From Cladorhizidae sp. MBARI D1340-BT2 (taxonomy: Eukaryota > Porifera > Demospongiae > Poecilosclerida > Cladorhizidae), in the NCBI GenBank assembly GCA_028752905.1, contig JAQNBH010000004.1, forward strand, positions 30,662,251 to 30,726,250: DNA of 64,000 nucleotides. The letters run 5' to 3'. Of the stretch, positions 48,118 through 59,300 are shown piece after piece (position 1 is the stretch's first letter; every line of letters starts with the position of its first letter). The position numbers and the translations under genes were made by a program. Under the pieces are notes generated by a model. It saw only the letters and a program-made list of their open reading frames with translations, was not told the DNA's origin and did not search any database.

Positions 48118-48210
48118 AATTAACTTGAAATTCGACGTTACGACTAGATACTCTAGCCTACATCAGAGACGCTAAGACTCGCATGAGCTAGGTATGCTAT
48201 TCACCACATG
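48118..48210 (-). repeat. Hammerhead-like terminal motif (inverted), copy B
   Basis: The reverse complement reads TTAGCGTCTCTGATGTAGGC, TAGAGTATC, and GTCGTAACGTCGAATTTC. It is equivalent to 6490-6600 in copy A. CTGATG-AGGC...GTAACGTC keeps the CTGATG and AACGTC boxes. Confidence 0.5.
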
Positions 48211-49195
48211 GCTACAAAATCACACCCCGGCACGCGCGTCTAGCATGTGGTGGAAATAAAACTAAAGTTTAAGTTGTTGCAAATGAACTTGCGCACTGTG
48301 GAGGTAATAATAATGGAAGGTGAAAATGAAAGAAAAACTGGACCGTATAAAAGTGATGTTATCGAATTATTACCTGCATCATGTTTCATGATGCAGGAAT
48401 ACATCCTCTTGATCTCATCAGATCAAAATTCATGCCTGGAAGTAAAACGATATCCTGTTGTTTAAGAACAAAAATTATCTCTCTAAAGCACTCAGATGCC
48501 ATGCATGGCTATTCTGGGAGGATTTTCAAGCTGGTGTTGGTTGCCAGTTATATACAATGAATATATTCAGGGAAGAGAAGAAAAATGGCCAGTGGGAAGG
48601 AATTTGATTCTCCCAACATACTGGGTCATGGATGGTGCACTGTCCATATTACAACCCAAAGCTTCTGTGGAAATGAAGATGCCATTGTGGGTTGTCCATT
48701 TGGTGAACATGGCAAATGCTTGCCTCAAAGAGTGTCCCTTTTCCCGGCAGTTTCAGTACTAGTACAGTAGATCAAAAGTCTGACAGCATGTAGGCAATCC
48801 TGGGAAGATTATTACAGGTCTTGCTGAGAGATCTGGATCACTAGTGAGATGCACCAACAAATAGCTGTCCTGGGGCAAAGCATGGCGGTGCCAGGTGAAG
48901 TGCTGATCACTCTCATCATCTACATGCCCTAATTTCACAAGCCATACCATTTTCCAGTATGTTATATATACCAAATGCAAATCAGAGAAGGGTAGGCTCG
49001 TGACACTTAATTTTCCTGCACTATTATTCTAGAGATAGCAAGGAGAGGTGGACTTGAACCATGACCATGAGCTCCCTGCCATCCTGATACAAGTATTATT
49101 GTATAAGCCCAGTGAGGATCTTCTGACTCTAACCTCAGCCAGTGCAGCCGAAAACTAGATATATAAAATAAGTACTGAATGAATGAGACGTATGA

Positions 49196-50052
49196 GTGCA
49201 TAGATGGAGGGATGGTTGGGTGGGTGGGTGGATGGGTGGAGGGATGGTTGGGTGGGTGGGTGGATGGGTGGAGGGATGGTTGGGTGGGTGGGTGGATGGG
49301 TGGAGGGATGGTTGGGTGGGTGGACAGATGGTTGGGTGGGTGGGTGGATGGGTGGAGGGATGGTTGGGTGGGTGGGTGGATGGGTGGAGGGATGGTTGGG
49401 TGGGTGGATGGGTGGAGGAGGGATGGTTGGGTGGGTGGATGGGTGGAGGGATGGTTGGGTGGGTGGATGGGTGGAGGGATGGTTGGGTGGGTGGGTGGAT
49501 GGGTGGAGGGATGGTTGGGTGGGTGGGTGGGTGGGTGGAGGGATGGTTGGGTGGGTGGGTGGAGGGATGGTTGGGTGGGTGGATGGGTGGAGGGATAGTT
49601 GGGTGGGTGGGTGGATGGGTGGAGGGATGGTTGGGTGGGTGGATGGGTGGAAGGATGGTTGGGTGGGTGGGTGGAGGGATGGTTGGGTGGGTGGGTGGGT
49701 GGGTGGAGGGATGGTTGGGTGGGTGGGTGGGTGGGTGGATGGGTGGAGGGATGGTTGGGTGGGTGGATGGGTGGAGGGATGGTTGGGTGGGTGGGTGGAT
49801 GGGCGGAGGGATGGTTGGGTGGGTGGGTGGATGGGTGGAGGGATGGTTGGGTGGGTGGATGTGTGGAGGGATGGTTGGGTGGGTGGGTGGATGGGTGGAG
49901 GGATGGTTGGGTGGGTGGGTGGAGGGATGGTTGGGTGGGTGGGTGATAGGTGGAGGGATGGTTGGGTGGGTGGGTGGAGGGATGGTTGGGAGGGTGGGTG
50001 GATCTGTGGAGGGATGGTTGGGTGGGTGGGTGGGTGGGTGGGTAGGTGGAGA
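49196..50052. repeat. G-rich 28-32-bp minisatellite (GGTTGGGTGGGTGGATGGGT)
   Basis: About 28 units of GGAGGGATGGTTGGGTGGGT plus variable GGGTGGATG blocks. The strong strand asymmetry (no C on the plus strand except at two or three sites) gives long Trp/Gly and Pro/Thr/His frames in several frames, all artefacts. The plus strand has repeated GGG/GGG runs compatible with G-quadruplex formation. Confidence 0.95.
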
Positions 50053-50466
50053 GAAGGAGAGAGGGAGGTGAGGGAGAAATATAAGCAAACAAACAAGTAG
50101 ATAAACAAACATAAAAATAAAATAAAATTAAAATATAAAATAATAAAATAATAAAATAATTATGCTAATCAACATTCTTCCTGTGTATCCCGGCAGTTTG
50201 GCTTGTGGTCCCTTCTAACCTTTAAATACGGACGACTCCTATCAAGATATTATTCTCCGCACAGGAGAAACATGTCAAGTGCAATTGCAAGCCTAAAGTT
50301 AAGATGGTATCTAATTATATATCAGAAGATCTACAACTGCAACTAGGTGGAAGGCTGAAGCCTTTCACTATAAATGTTTATGAAGCTTATAACTATAATC
50401 CATTTGCATTTGGATGTGCTTAATGTAGAATATTCTGTTACTAAAGCTAGGAGGTATATAGCTAAC
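50053..50466. other. Putative intron or 3' region of the gene at 50467-50957
   Basis: After the VNTR there is a short AAATAAAATA repeat (50100-50160), then unique sequence. I found no further phase-compatible exon. Confidence 0.35.
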
Positions 50467-50957
50467 CTTGAGAGTCAACTTTGAAATATCTAGATTATAT
50501 CTGGTGGTGTGCGTCTGCTCTGTGACAAATTGCCAAATTATGAACAGGAGAACTAGTTAGCTAAAGAATAGACAAACCTATCAGTCTAGAGATTGGGTTA
50601 GCTAATCCACCCTACCAATATATTTCAATACCGCCTTCTGCAATTGCTTCCGCTAAGAGAGCTCTAGTTATAATGATAAGAAAGTTCACAGTATAATACT
50701 TACCATGTTTGTGGAGGTCAGAACTTGCTGATAGCAAAATCTACTTCTCCATACAATACTGCTCAAGTGTTATGTTTACAAACCATAGCAGTGCCTATAG
50801 CAACTGCTATGGTAAAGGTTAGGTCCCACAAGTATATAGTCCATAGATGAAAACTTACCTGACTAACAATTGTAATTCTCCAAGATGCTTTTAGCTGTGC
50901 AAAGAGAACCTCTCGATCCACTGCACATTTTAATAATTCATCTTGATATTGTTGAGC
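50467..50957 (-). CDS. Four small exons of an unrecognised gene
   Basis: The minus-strand exons run as follows. Exon 50957-50859 (33 codons, QQYQDELLKCAVDREVLFAQ then LKASWRITIVSQ) has donor CAG/GTAAGT. Exon 50727-50704 is a 24-nt microexon (QVLTSTNM) with ATCAG acceptor and ATG/GTAAGT donor. Exon 50652-50616 (RKQLQKAVLKYI plus one base) has CTCTTAG acceptor and GTAGGG donor. Exon 50519-50467 (EQTHTTRYNLDISKLTLK) has TTGTCACAG acceptor and GTTAGC donor. Phases 0-0-1-0 agree at every junction with no stop. The product is charged and probably helical (coiled-coil-like). I do not recognise the family. Introns are ~50-130 bp, unlike the kilobase introns nearby, so chance chaining cannot be ruled out. 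Confidence 0.5.
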
Positions 50958-51029
50958 CTATTAAGGCTGCCACATATATACACACACAGTGTGATGCTAA
51001 ATAACTAATACTAATAACAGTCCAAAGAT

Positions 51030-51163
51030 ATTGAAAATACTTGATAGTATTGACAATAATAACAACAACAACATAGCTACTAATAACAACAACAACAACA
51101 CTGCTACTAATAACAACAACAACAATACCAACGATGACAACAATACTACTACTACTACTAATA

Positions 51164-51260
<97 letters not shown>

Positions 51261-51365
51261 AATGACAACAACAATAACAACAACAATAATAACAGCATTA
51301 ACAACAACAAAAACATAATAACAACAACAATAACAACAATATCAACAACAACAACAATAATATCC
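51030..51365. repeat. AAC/AAT compound microsatellite
   Basis: AACAAC, ACTACT and about 28 AAT units (51174-51258), then AACAAC again. Poly-Asn and poly-Tyr frames are artefacts. Confidence 0.93.
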
Positions 51366-51585
51366 ACCTATTATCCCAGGTAATGCCCACACCCTAATGA
51401 TGCCCATGTGCACTGGAATACCAAATACAGTGGTGGATAAATGCGAAACAATATTTTATCGGACAACATATCTATCTACCATTGGTGTAATTACTTTGCC
51501 CCCTGCTTGAGCATCATGATTTAGGGATATTATTTATTATTGGGAACCCAATGCAATTAATACCATCCAAGAAGCAAAATAAGCA

Positions 51586-51737
51586 TTAAATTCACTTTTA
51601 ACAGTGCAATTCAATGTTCCTCAAAAATGCTATGAATTTAAACCGAACACTGAACTATTAAAGACATGTGTAAATGCTATGAACACACTTTAGTATGTAA
51701 TTGTTGTTTGGATTTTGTTGGTTGCAATTTTTTTTTG
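51586..51737 (+). repeat. Inverted fragment of the 37-39 kb hAT 3' region
   Basis: CATTAAATTCACTTTTAACA, CATGTGTAAATG.TATGAACA and TTGTTTGGATTTTGTT match the reverse complement of 37100-37270, with a small deletion. It shows a second copy of that hAT family. Confidence 0.75.
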
Positions 51738-52281
51738 AGACCTGATGGCATATCCTCCTTGGTCAATTAGTGGACTCATGAGATACCAGTTGTGGTGACA
51801 CTTTTGCCATCCAACCTGGCCGCTGTCACCGAGGCTGGTGGCAGTCCAGGAGGGGGGGTGAAGATTGTGAAGTAGGTCCATCCGGACTCGGCATTTTTGG
51901 CAGTGGAGAGGTGTGGCCAGGAAGTTGTAGCACCGCCTAAGGTCAGCAACTTCTGATGAGAACTCACATCAACATCTCATTCATCTTGACAGTGCAACAT
52001 AGCGACGCTGCTCCTGTGTTGTGCTTGGCCTTTTGCTACCTTGTTAGGGGTACGTGGAAGATTAGTTTTTGTGGGGGCTTTGGGGGATTATTATTATTTA
52101 TTAGTTGCTTGCTATTTACTAGTTCTAATGTTCTCTAATTTAATATGCATTGTACAGAAATGCCAACTGCCCCCAAACTTCGGTGACGGTCCTCTAACTG
52201 GCAGCTTTGTCTCCAGGTCCCCATAGGGCATAGGGGTATTGATTTGTCCCTAAAGCTCTAGGCCAGGGCTGATGGGGCACA
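51738..52281. other. No gene recognised
   Basis: Only short frames with no domain. Confidence 0.35.
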
Positions 52282-52610
52282 TTGTGGTTTTCCAGGATGA
52301 ATTCTTGGATTTTAAATTGTCACCAACCGATCCTCCTCCCATTGACAAGCAAGTCAGCTGACAAGACAGAGAGACCTAAAGCAGGAAAGTTTTGGTGGGA
52401 AGTTAGCAAGCTGAAAACCTTGGATGGAGAGGCGAGATTTCCTTGCTTGGTTAAGCTCATGACAAGTCTTCTGACCATCCGTGTTGCCAATGACGACTCC
52501 GAGAGGGGCTTTTCTACTCTCAGAAAGATTCCTACCGATCTGAGGCCTAGTTTAAGCCAAGAAACTTTGATTGCTTTATTGACAATGAAGCTCAACTGCT
52601 TACAGTGCTA
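52282..52610 (+). pseudogene. hAT transposase C-terminal dimerisation remnant
   Basis: The open frame reads FWWEVSKLKTLDGEARFPCL then VKLMTSLLTIRVANDDSERG FSTLRKI. The FP-L--L----L-I-VAN-DSERGFS-LRKI pattern is the hAT C-terminal dimerisation domain with its conserved E-R-FS box. The upstream transposase is missing. It runs on to a non-homologous tail ending at 52821. Confidence 0.75.
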
Positions 52611-53138
52611 TATATATATATATGAGTCAATGAGGAATTGCACAGAATGCAAGAAAGCTCCTCCAAAGCTGCCAAAACTAACTAGTACTACATATCAATA
52701 TATTGTTGTTGACATTATTGGTGACATGATCTTTACTACATGCAATGGGCGTGTTAGTGAGTGTGGCATAGGCATCCGCAAAGCCAATTTGAAAAAGTTG
52801 GCACCTATGATTGTAATTTAATTGGACTCATTTAATGCATGTTTAATATGTCAAAGTAATACAAATTCTTATACATGTATTTATATATATATATCACATA
52901 ATTATATTATACATATGCACCTACTAATCTAGCAGGTTGCAACTTTCCAGTATTCAAAAGATACTGTTGACCGTTTCCAAATACTGAGTGTCATACAGAT
53001 TATGATGATCAATAGAAAATGATGGAACAATCTTGAGGAGTGAGCTTCTGTATAGAGTGACGGTCCGTGACGGGAACAAGTACAAACAAACAAACGCGCA
53101 AACAAAAACGCACAAGTAGAATTGGCATTTGAGCCGTG
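52611..53138. other. Downstream flank of the formin gene
   Basis: AT-rich intergenic sequence and presumed 3' UTR of the formin on the minus strand. No clear AATAAA signal was fixed. Confidence 0.4.
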
Positions 53139-53308
53139 CTAATGTTTGTGAGTGGGTCTGCATTCTTTACGTTCCTTTTGATTGAACTCATCCGTGTTGA
53201 CCTTGAGGGACCTCATAAGTTCGTCTTGAGCGGAGGAAGCTTTAGATGCTTTCCGAGAGAGAGTGTTCTTTCTGTAGTGGGCGGGTCTGTAGGCTGCAGT
53301 CTTCATTT
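53139..53308 (-). CDS. FMNL: FMNL exon 9 of 9 seen: DAD basic tail and stop
   Basis: It begins after CTTGCACAG. With the G left by the previous exon it reads [20 protein letters not shown], then [19 protein letters not shown], ending RPTHKH and TAG at 53139-53141. The basic RKNTLSRK cluster after GAIDEIIT is expected for a DAD. The alternative of reading through the previous donor would stop after only two residues and lose this cluster. Confidence 0.8.
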
Positions 53309-56300
53309 CTGTGCAAGGAGTCGTGTGTGGAATGTTTCCAGAATGGTATTAATCGGGGGCAGAGAAGGTATTTTAGGATTGGAGGTTCTCTAAGAGTATT
53401 CTAGGGCCAGGGGTATTCTAGGGCCAGGTCTAAGGCTAGGGGTCTTATTATATGCTAGGGACTTGGGTTATTCTAGGGCCAGGGGCTAGGGGCATTCTAG
53501 GGCAAAGGCTAGTAACGTTCTGCTAGGGTTAGAGGTTATCTCTGGATAGTAGTCCCAAGTTTCCCGGGATGTGCCGGGAAAGGCTGCAGCAGTACTGGTC
53601 GTTCCTCCTACGTACCTGTGATAATCTCATCAATGGCTCCGTCATAAATATGTGGAAGAACATCGGCACGGCCATCATCCTGTCAGAGCATATGGTAGCA
53701 TAATAATAAGACATGCAATTAGTCACCTTAACTGCCATCTTTATCTAACCTCCAGATGCACAACTTCCATCATCTGCTGTAAAGAATGAGAGGAAACATG
53801 TCAACAACAACAACAACAGCAACAGCAACAATGACAACACAAACAACAACAACATCCGAAATACTTACAGCTCTTTTGATAGCAATCTTGGCGAGGTTTT
53901 CTGCATCACATTTCTACCAAACATCACAAGACATAATGATGAGTATTTCGAAATTATTATGTCAGGATGGCGACACTTATGTCCACCTCTAGAGAATGTT
54001 CTGGGGGTGTTCCTCTCCTGGGATCTGAATGGTTATGGGTGTGGCTAGGCTAGGGTGTGATTTAGGGGTGGCATTACATAGATTAAGGTTATGGGTGTGG
54101 CTCAGTTAGGGTTAAGTTAGAACTGTGGCCAGGTTACGGCTTGGGTCCGGTGGGACGATACTCAGAGGTGAGGGGGCAACACTCAGAGGTGAGGGGGCAA
54201 CACTCGGAGGTGAGGGGGCAACACTCGGAGGTGAGGGGGCAATACTCAGAGGTGAGGGGGCAACACTCGGAGGTGAGGGGGCAACACTCGGAGGTGAGGG
54301 GGCAACACTCGGAGGTGAGGGGGCAATACTCAGAGGTGAGGGGGCAACACTCGGAGGTGAGGGGGCAACACTCGGAGGTGAGGGGGCAACACTCGGAGGT
54401 GAGGGGGCAACACTCGGAGGTGAGGGGGAAACACTCGGATGTGAGGGGGCAACACTAAGAGGTGAGGGGGCAACACTCAGAGGTGAGGGGGCAACACTCG
54501 GAGGTGAGGGGGGAACATTCAGAGGTGAGGGGGCAAGCATCAAAGGTGAACTTACGCGAAATCCCTCGACAAATCTGTGAAGGACTGGGAAAACAGAGTT
54601 GGGTTGTGTTGTCTTTGCATTGCAGCCAAAAAACTGCACCACTTCCAAGAAGGCCTCCTGGAGGGGGCACGTGTTATGCGAGTAAAAACCACATCACCAC
54701 AAAGTTTGCTATCTTACTCTCGCAGTTTCCAGATCGTTGTGAAGTTTAGTCACTATTGGTTCCGTTTCGAGACAAAAACGCTTCAGGTTTTCGTTCTTTT
54801 TGTTGCTGATGAGTTCCCCTGTCGCTTCCTTGATACCTTTAGCCAACACGCGGGTGTCGGCCGCGAGTAAGTCCAGGGAAACTGCGGCGAGAAAAAGAGG
54901 GAAAAAGACACCAAAAAAAACACGAGTTCATCGTGCACATGTTTAACAAGAGCCTTATAAGGTGGTTGCTAAGCAGCTACATGTGCTCGGAGGTTTCACG
55001 AGTTCATCGTGTACACGGTTAACAAGAGCCTTCCTTATAAGGTGGTTGTTAACCCGGACATAAGTCAGAATAATAACTGCACACGACCGACAGATGCTCT
55101 ATCCTTTTGTAACGTCACGAAAGTTTACTTCAGTTTGACAAAATGAGTGAGCAAGATGAAACACAAATGCCTGACAATTGCAGCTGCGCGTCATGAGTGG
55201 TCTCTTCCAAGCTTTCACTGCTGCTTCTGGAAGCCTTTCTTCATAGGAAAGCTGCACAGGCACCTGTGCTTACATGGAGTTACTTAGAAACCTTTGCTCT
55301 TGAGAAATTGATTAGTATGCCTTCTCTGTGGATGACACAGAGAGTTACCATTGATGATTATGCATTCTCTGAGGATGACAAAGAGTTACTATTGTTGAGT
55401 ATTGTTGAGTATACCTTCTCTGAGGTTGGTGAAGATGCCTGTTCACCCTGGGAGCACAAGGATGGTGAAGATGCCTGCTTATCCTGGGAGCACAAGGATG
55501 GTGAAGATGCCTGCATATCCTGAGAGCACAAGGATGGTAAGATGCCTGCTTATCCTGTGAGCATAAGGATGGTGAAGATGGCTGCTTATGAGCACAAGGA
55601 TGGTAAAGATGCCTGCTTATCCTGGGAGCACAAGGATGGTGAAGATGCCTGCATATCCTGAGAGCACAAGGATGGTAAGATCCCTGCTTATCCTGTGAGC
55701 ATAAGGATGGTGAAGATGGCTGCTTATGAGCACAAGGATGGTAAAGATGCCTGCTTATCCTGTGAGCACAAGGATGGTGAAGATGCCTGCTTATCCTGTG
55801 AGCACAAGGATGGTGAAGATGCCTGCTTATCCTGTGAGCACAAGGATGGTGAAGATGGCTGCTTATGTGAGCACAAGGATGGTGAAGATGCCTGCTTATC
55901 CTGTGAGCACAAGGATGGTGAAGATGGCTGCTTATCCTGGGAGCACAAGGATGGTGAAGATGCCTGCTTATCCTGGGAGCACAAGGATGGTGAAGATGCC
56001 TGCTTATCCTGGGAGCACAAGGATGGTGAAGATGCCTGCTTATCCTGGGAGCACAAGGATGGTGAAGATGCCTGCTTATCCTGTGAGCACAAGGATGGTG
56101 AAGATGGCTGCTTATGTGAGCACAAGGATGGTGCTTATCCTGGGAGCACAAGGATGATGAAGATGCCTGTTTACCGTGGGAGCACAAGGATGGTGAAGAT
56201 GGCTGCTTATCCTGAGAGCACAAGGATGGTGAAGATGTCTGCTTATCCTGGGAGCACAAGGATGGTGAAGATGCCTGTTCAACCTGTGAGCACAAGGATG

Positions 56301-59300
56301 GTGAAGATGCCTGCTTATCCTGTGAGCACAGGGACGGTGAAGGTGCCTGCTTACCCTGGGAGCACGAGTGCTGATCGTGAAGCCACCCAATCCATGGCCA
56401 CTGAACTCCATGTCCAGATATGGAAAGCAATATATTACTTCCTAGCTGGCTTGAAGAAGACACTGACCATCAACGATTTCCAGACTTGTGAAGGAATGAT
56501 CTCAAGTATCAGTCTCTTGCATCACCTTCTATACTGAATTTGAGAACACTTCATAAATATTTGAAAACAGCCTTTTTATTATATTTATTACCCTACAAAT
56601 AGCCTACAAATGTAGACACGGATATGGACATCATCACTCAAAATAGCGTTGAAAATATATTCTGTACTCCACTGACAGATGCTTGATAAAGAGGCATCCT
56701 TGGAGTGGCAGGTATCACCTGCTTCTCTCCGCTGGTTCTAGAGTTTTGACTCCTTTTCCAGTTCTTATTAACAACCACACCCACACCCCCACCCCCACAC
56801 AACCAGGCATGAGTACATGCCAAATGATTTATTAAATGTGACTGCTGTGGAATATATTTAATATTAGTTTCAGAAAGCCATCAGTGAAAAGCTTTAGTCC
56901 ATAACTTCACTGTTGCTTCCAGCCTCTCTGTATTTATTAAGAGTTGGTCCTCACTAGTGCTCCTGCTCTAAGGCCACGCTGCTGTCATGGTGGTTGACTG
57001 CATGTACTGTAGACAAATTTATCAAATTTGCAGTAGTGATGTCCACACAAAATGCCCCCAGGCTCTGCTCTACAAACAGTTCGTCACTCCTCCTTGCTAG
57101 CCTTGGACATGTACTCGACGATCCTTACTTACGAGATATTGCTTACTCCTGCAAGTGGGCACTGCTTGCTAAGCAGATGCTCGGTGCATAGGTGCCTGTG
57201 TTTTAGCTCAGATGTGCTATGAGCACCATATCAACCAGCGTATACAGAGCGAGAAATACCAAGAAGTTTATCTGAGGGGTGTCTCGGATAAACCCAGGAT
57301 AAGTTGAAAGCTGTTGTCCATGTGTAATCCTATGCCTAGCTAGTATTCGAGGACAGAAACGTTAGACATCCATAGTTGCAGTGGCATATTTGGCGGGTGT
57401 TGTGTGAGTTCTATGGCCCCCCCCCCCCCCTCTCCTTTTCCCCAGATTCGTCAGTTTCCAACTAAATTTCTTTGCTTCCTATAAAGAGACCTCGTAATCC
57501 ACCAACCAACTTCTGGCTTCTCTTTGTGTGTGCAACTTGTGCCAGTTTTTTCCTGCGTAACAGCCAAGCCTTGCATGCAGCCGTGTGAGGGTGTGGTTTG
57601 CGAGGCTAGCATTTGTCATTTGTATCACCCCTTTTCAAACTCTCTCTCTCTCTATCCTCCGTAGATTTGTACCACTGGGTACAAATATATTCCATCACAT
57701 TGCAAACATGGACTGCAGAAATTAGCCCAAACTGTGTCTGGGGCACACCCACCACCTGCCCCTACGCAATGATAGCTACGCAGGGCCTGTACCTGTGGCG
57801 GCCTTTTCCAAGTAGGTCAACTCCAACAGGAAGTCTAGAGCTTCTGAGTATTGCTCCCTCACAACCTTCGCCAGGTAGTGCACGAAGGTAATGCTCCTGT
57901 CTGACGGAGCCTTGGTGTCCAGTAACTGCAGCACAATCAGGAGGCAATTGAAGCATTGCACATCACACACACACACACACACACACACATAGCAACACAC
58001 ACACACATGCACATAGCAACACAGACAAACACATGCATATAGCAACACACACACACATAGCAACACACACACATGCACATAGCAACACACGCACACAAAA
58101 GTAAACAAAACATTGCAAGTGTGTCGATGTATTAACAACACTCTTTGAGACATAGGCCTTCGAGACATGAGCACCCTTAGAGACTTGGCCAGCACCCACG
58201 TCGTAGGGATACTGTTCTAGCAGTGCTCACTCCCATTACCAACAGTCCCACGTCTTCTTGCTCCTTTTTGTTTTGCACGGGGGCATGGTCTATATGAACC
58301 CCCTCCACCCCCACTGGGTTATCCTCACACACTTCTCATGTTTGCTTCCCCGCCACAGTAGAGCAGAGTGTAGAGCAGTTACCATGGCAATTATAGGGGC
58401 AGGGTGAATGTGTGGGTGTGATAACAGTGAAGGTGTGGAGCTTGGAGTCATCCCTGGAGGACCAATATTCAAAATTGTTGCCCACCTAGAGACCCCTACA
58501 GGGTTTCAATTAGGGAAGGTTGAGGTGGAGGAGGTCCCACCTTGGAATCCCACCCCCAACAGAAATCATCGTATTATGTAACATCTTAACTATCCCCTCT
58601 TAGAACTCCATTTGCCACCACCCTCCCCTCCCACCTGGATAAAAACAGGTCTAACAGGTGGGCAAGAACTCTGAACTCCAGACTTCCACAGCACCAAGTG
58701 GCATAGAACACGTACAAGGTGGGGAATATGACCTCAACAATCTTGGTAAAGGGTATCCTATCACAAAACTCAAGTACGACAGATCACACAACAAATCAGA
58801 CCATCCCCTACGACTCACAATGTCCAGGGACTGCAGCTTGAATCCATACACGCCCCCTCTCTTGCTGCTGTTCATGTAATTACCAAAGGCAAGGATGATT
58901 TCGAAGACTGTCTTGAGGCACTTGGACGCCACCACAGACTTGGCAGCAGCTATGACGGCATCCACTTGCTGCAGGGATGGCAGCAACAGGTGTGTGTGTG
59001 TGTGTGTGTGTGTCAGGTGATACCATCTCTACATGCATTATTACACTTGTAGGCAGCATGCAGTGGATGTTCGGGCCATGGCATGAGTGCTGTATCTGAT
59101 TCTCCACCACTCCATGCACTTTCACTGGCTAAACTCTTGCCCGACTGCGTTCAGAAGGACTGTTTGTTTGTTTGTTTGTCTGTTAGGTGCCCTTCTCTTG
59201 CCAAGTAAAGCTTGGCGAGAACCACTGTTGTAATGAGTGGGTGTTATTTAGATTTTTTTTGATGTTTGTCTTGCTGATTGCTAAATAACCAGGCAGAATT

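Larger units (their letters stand above)
46810..49060 (+). mobile_element. Dispersed repeat, copy B
   Basis: Collinear with copy A (5190-7475). It keeps the longer ORF at 47067-47297, a G-rich tract at 47761-47795, an inverted hammerhead-like motif at 48118-48205, and the CCAACATACTGGGTCATGG block at 48620. ACTTGTGGTCAC-type short repeats (GTTGTCACAAG...CTTGTGACAA) near 47870-48000 also occur at 6195-6350 in copy A. The element class is uncertain. Confidence 0.6.

Noticed and set aside
49007..50112. Proline/Thr/His- and Trp/Gly-rich frames of 280-361 codons
   Set aside because: Open in several frames on both strands because of the 28-32-bp VNTR; no splice or start context.
53608..53616. Formin C-terminus ending by read-through two residues after the DAD core
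   Set aside because: A good donor (ACAG/GTACGT) and a phase-matched exon at 53308-53139 restore the basic DAD tail expected for the family.
55345..56537. Frames of 280-372 codons repeating [12 protein letters not shown] or [10 protein letters not shown]
   Set aside because: 36-bp minisatellite inside an intron of the formin, open in several frames on both strands.
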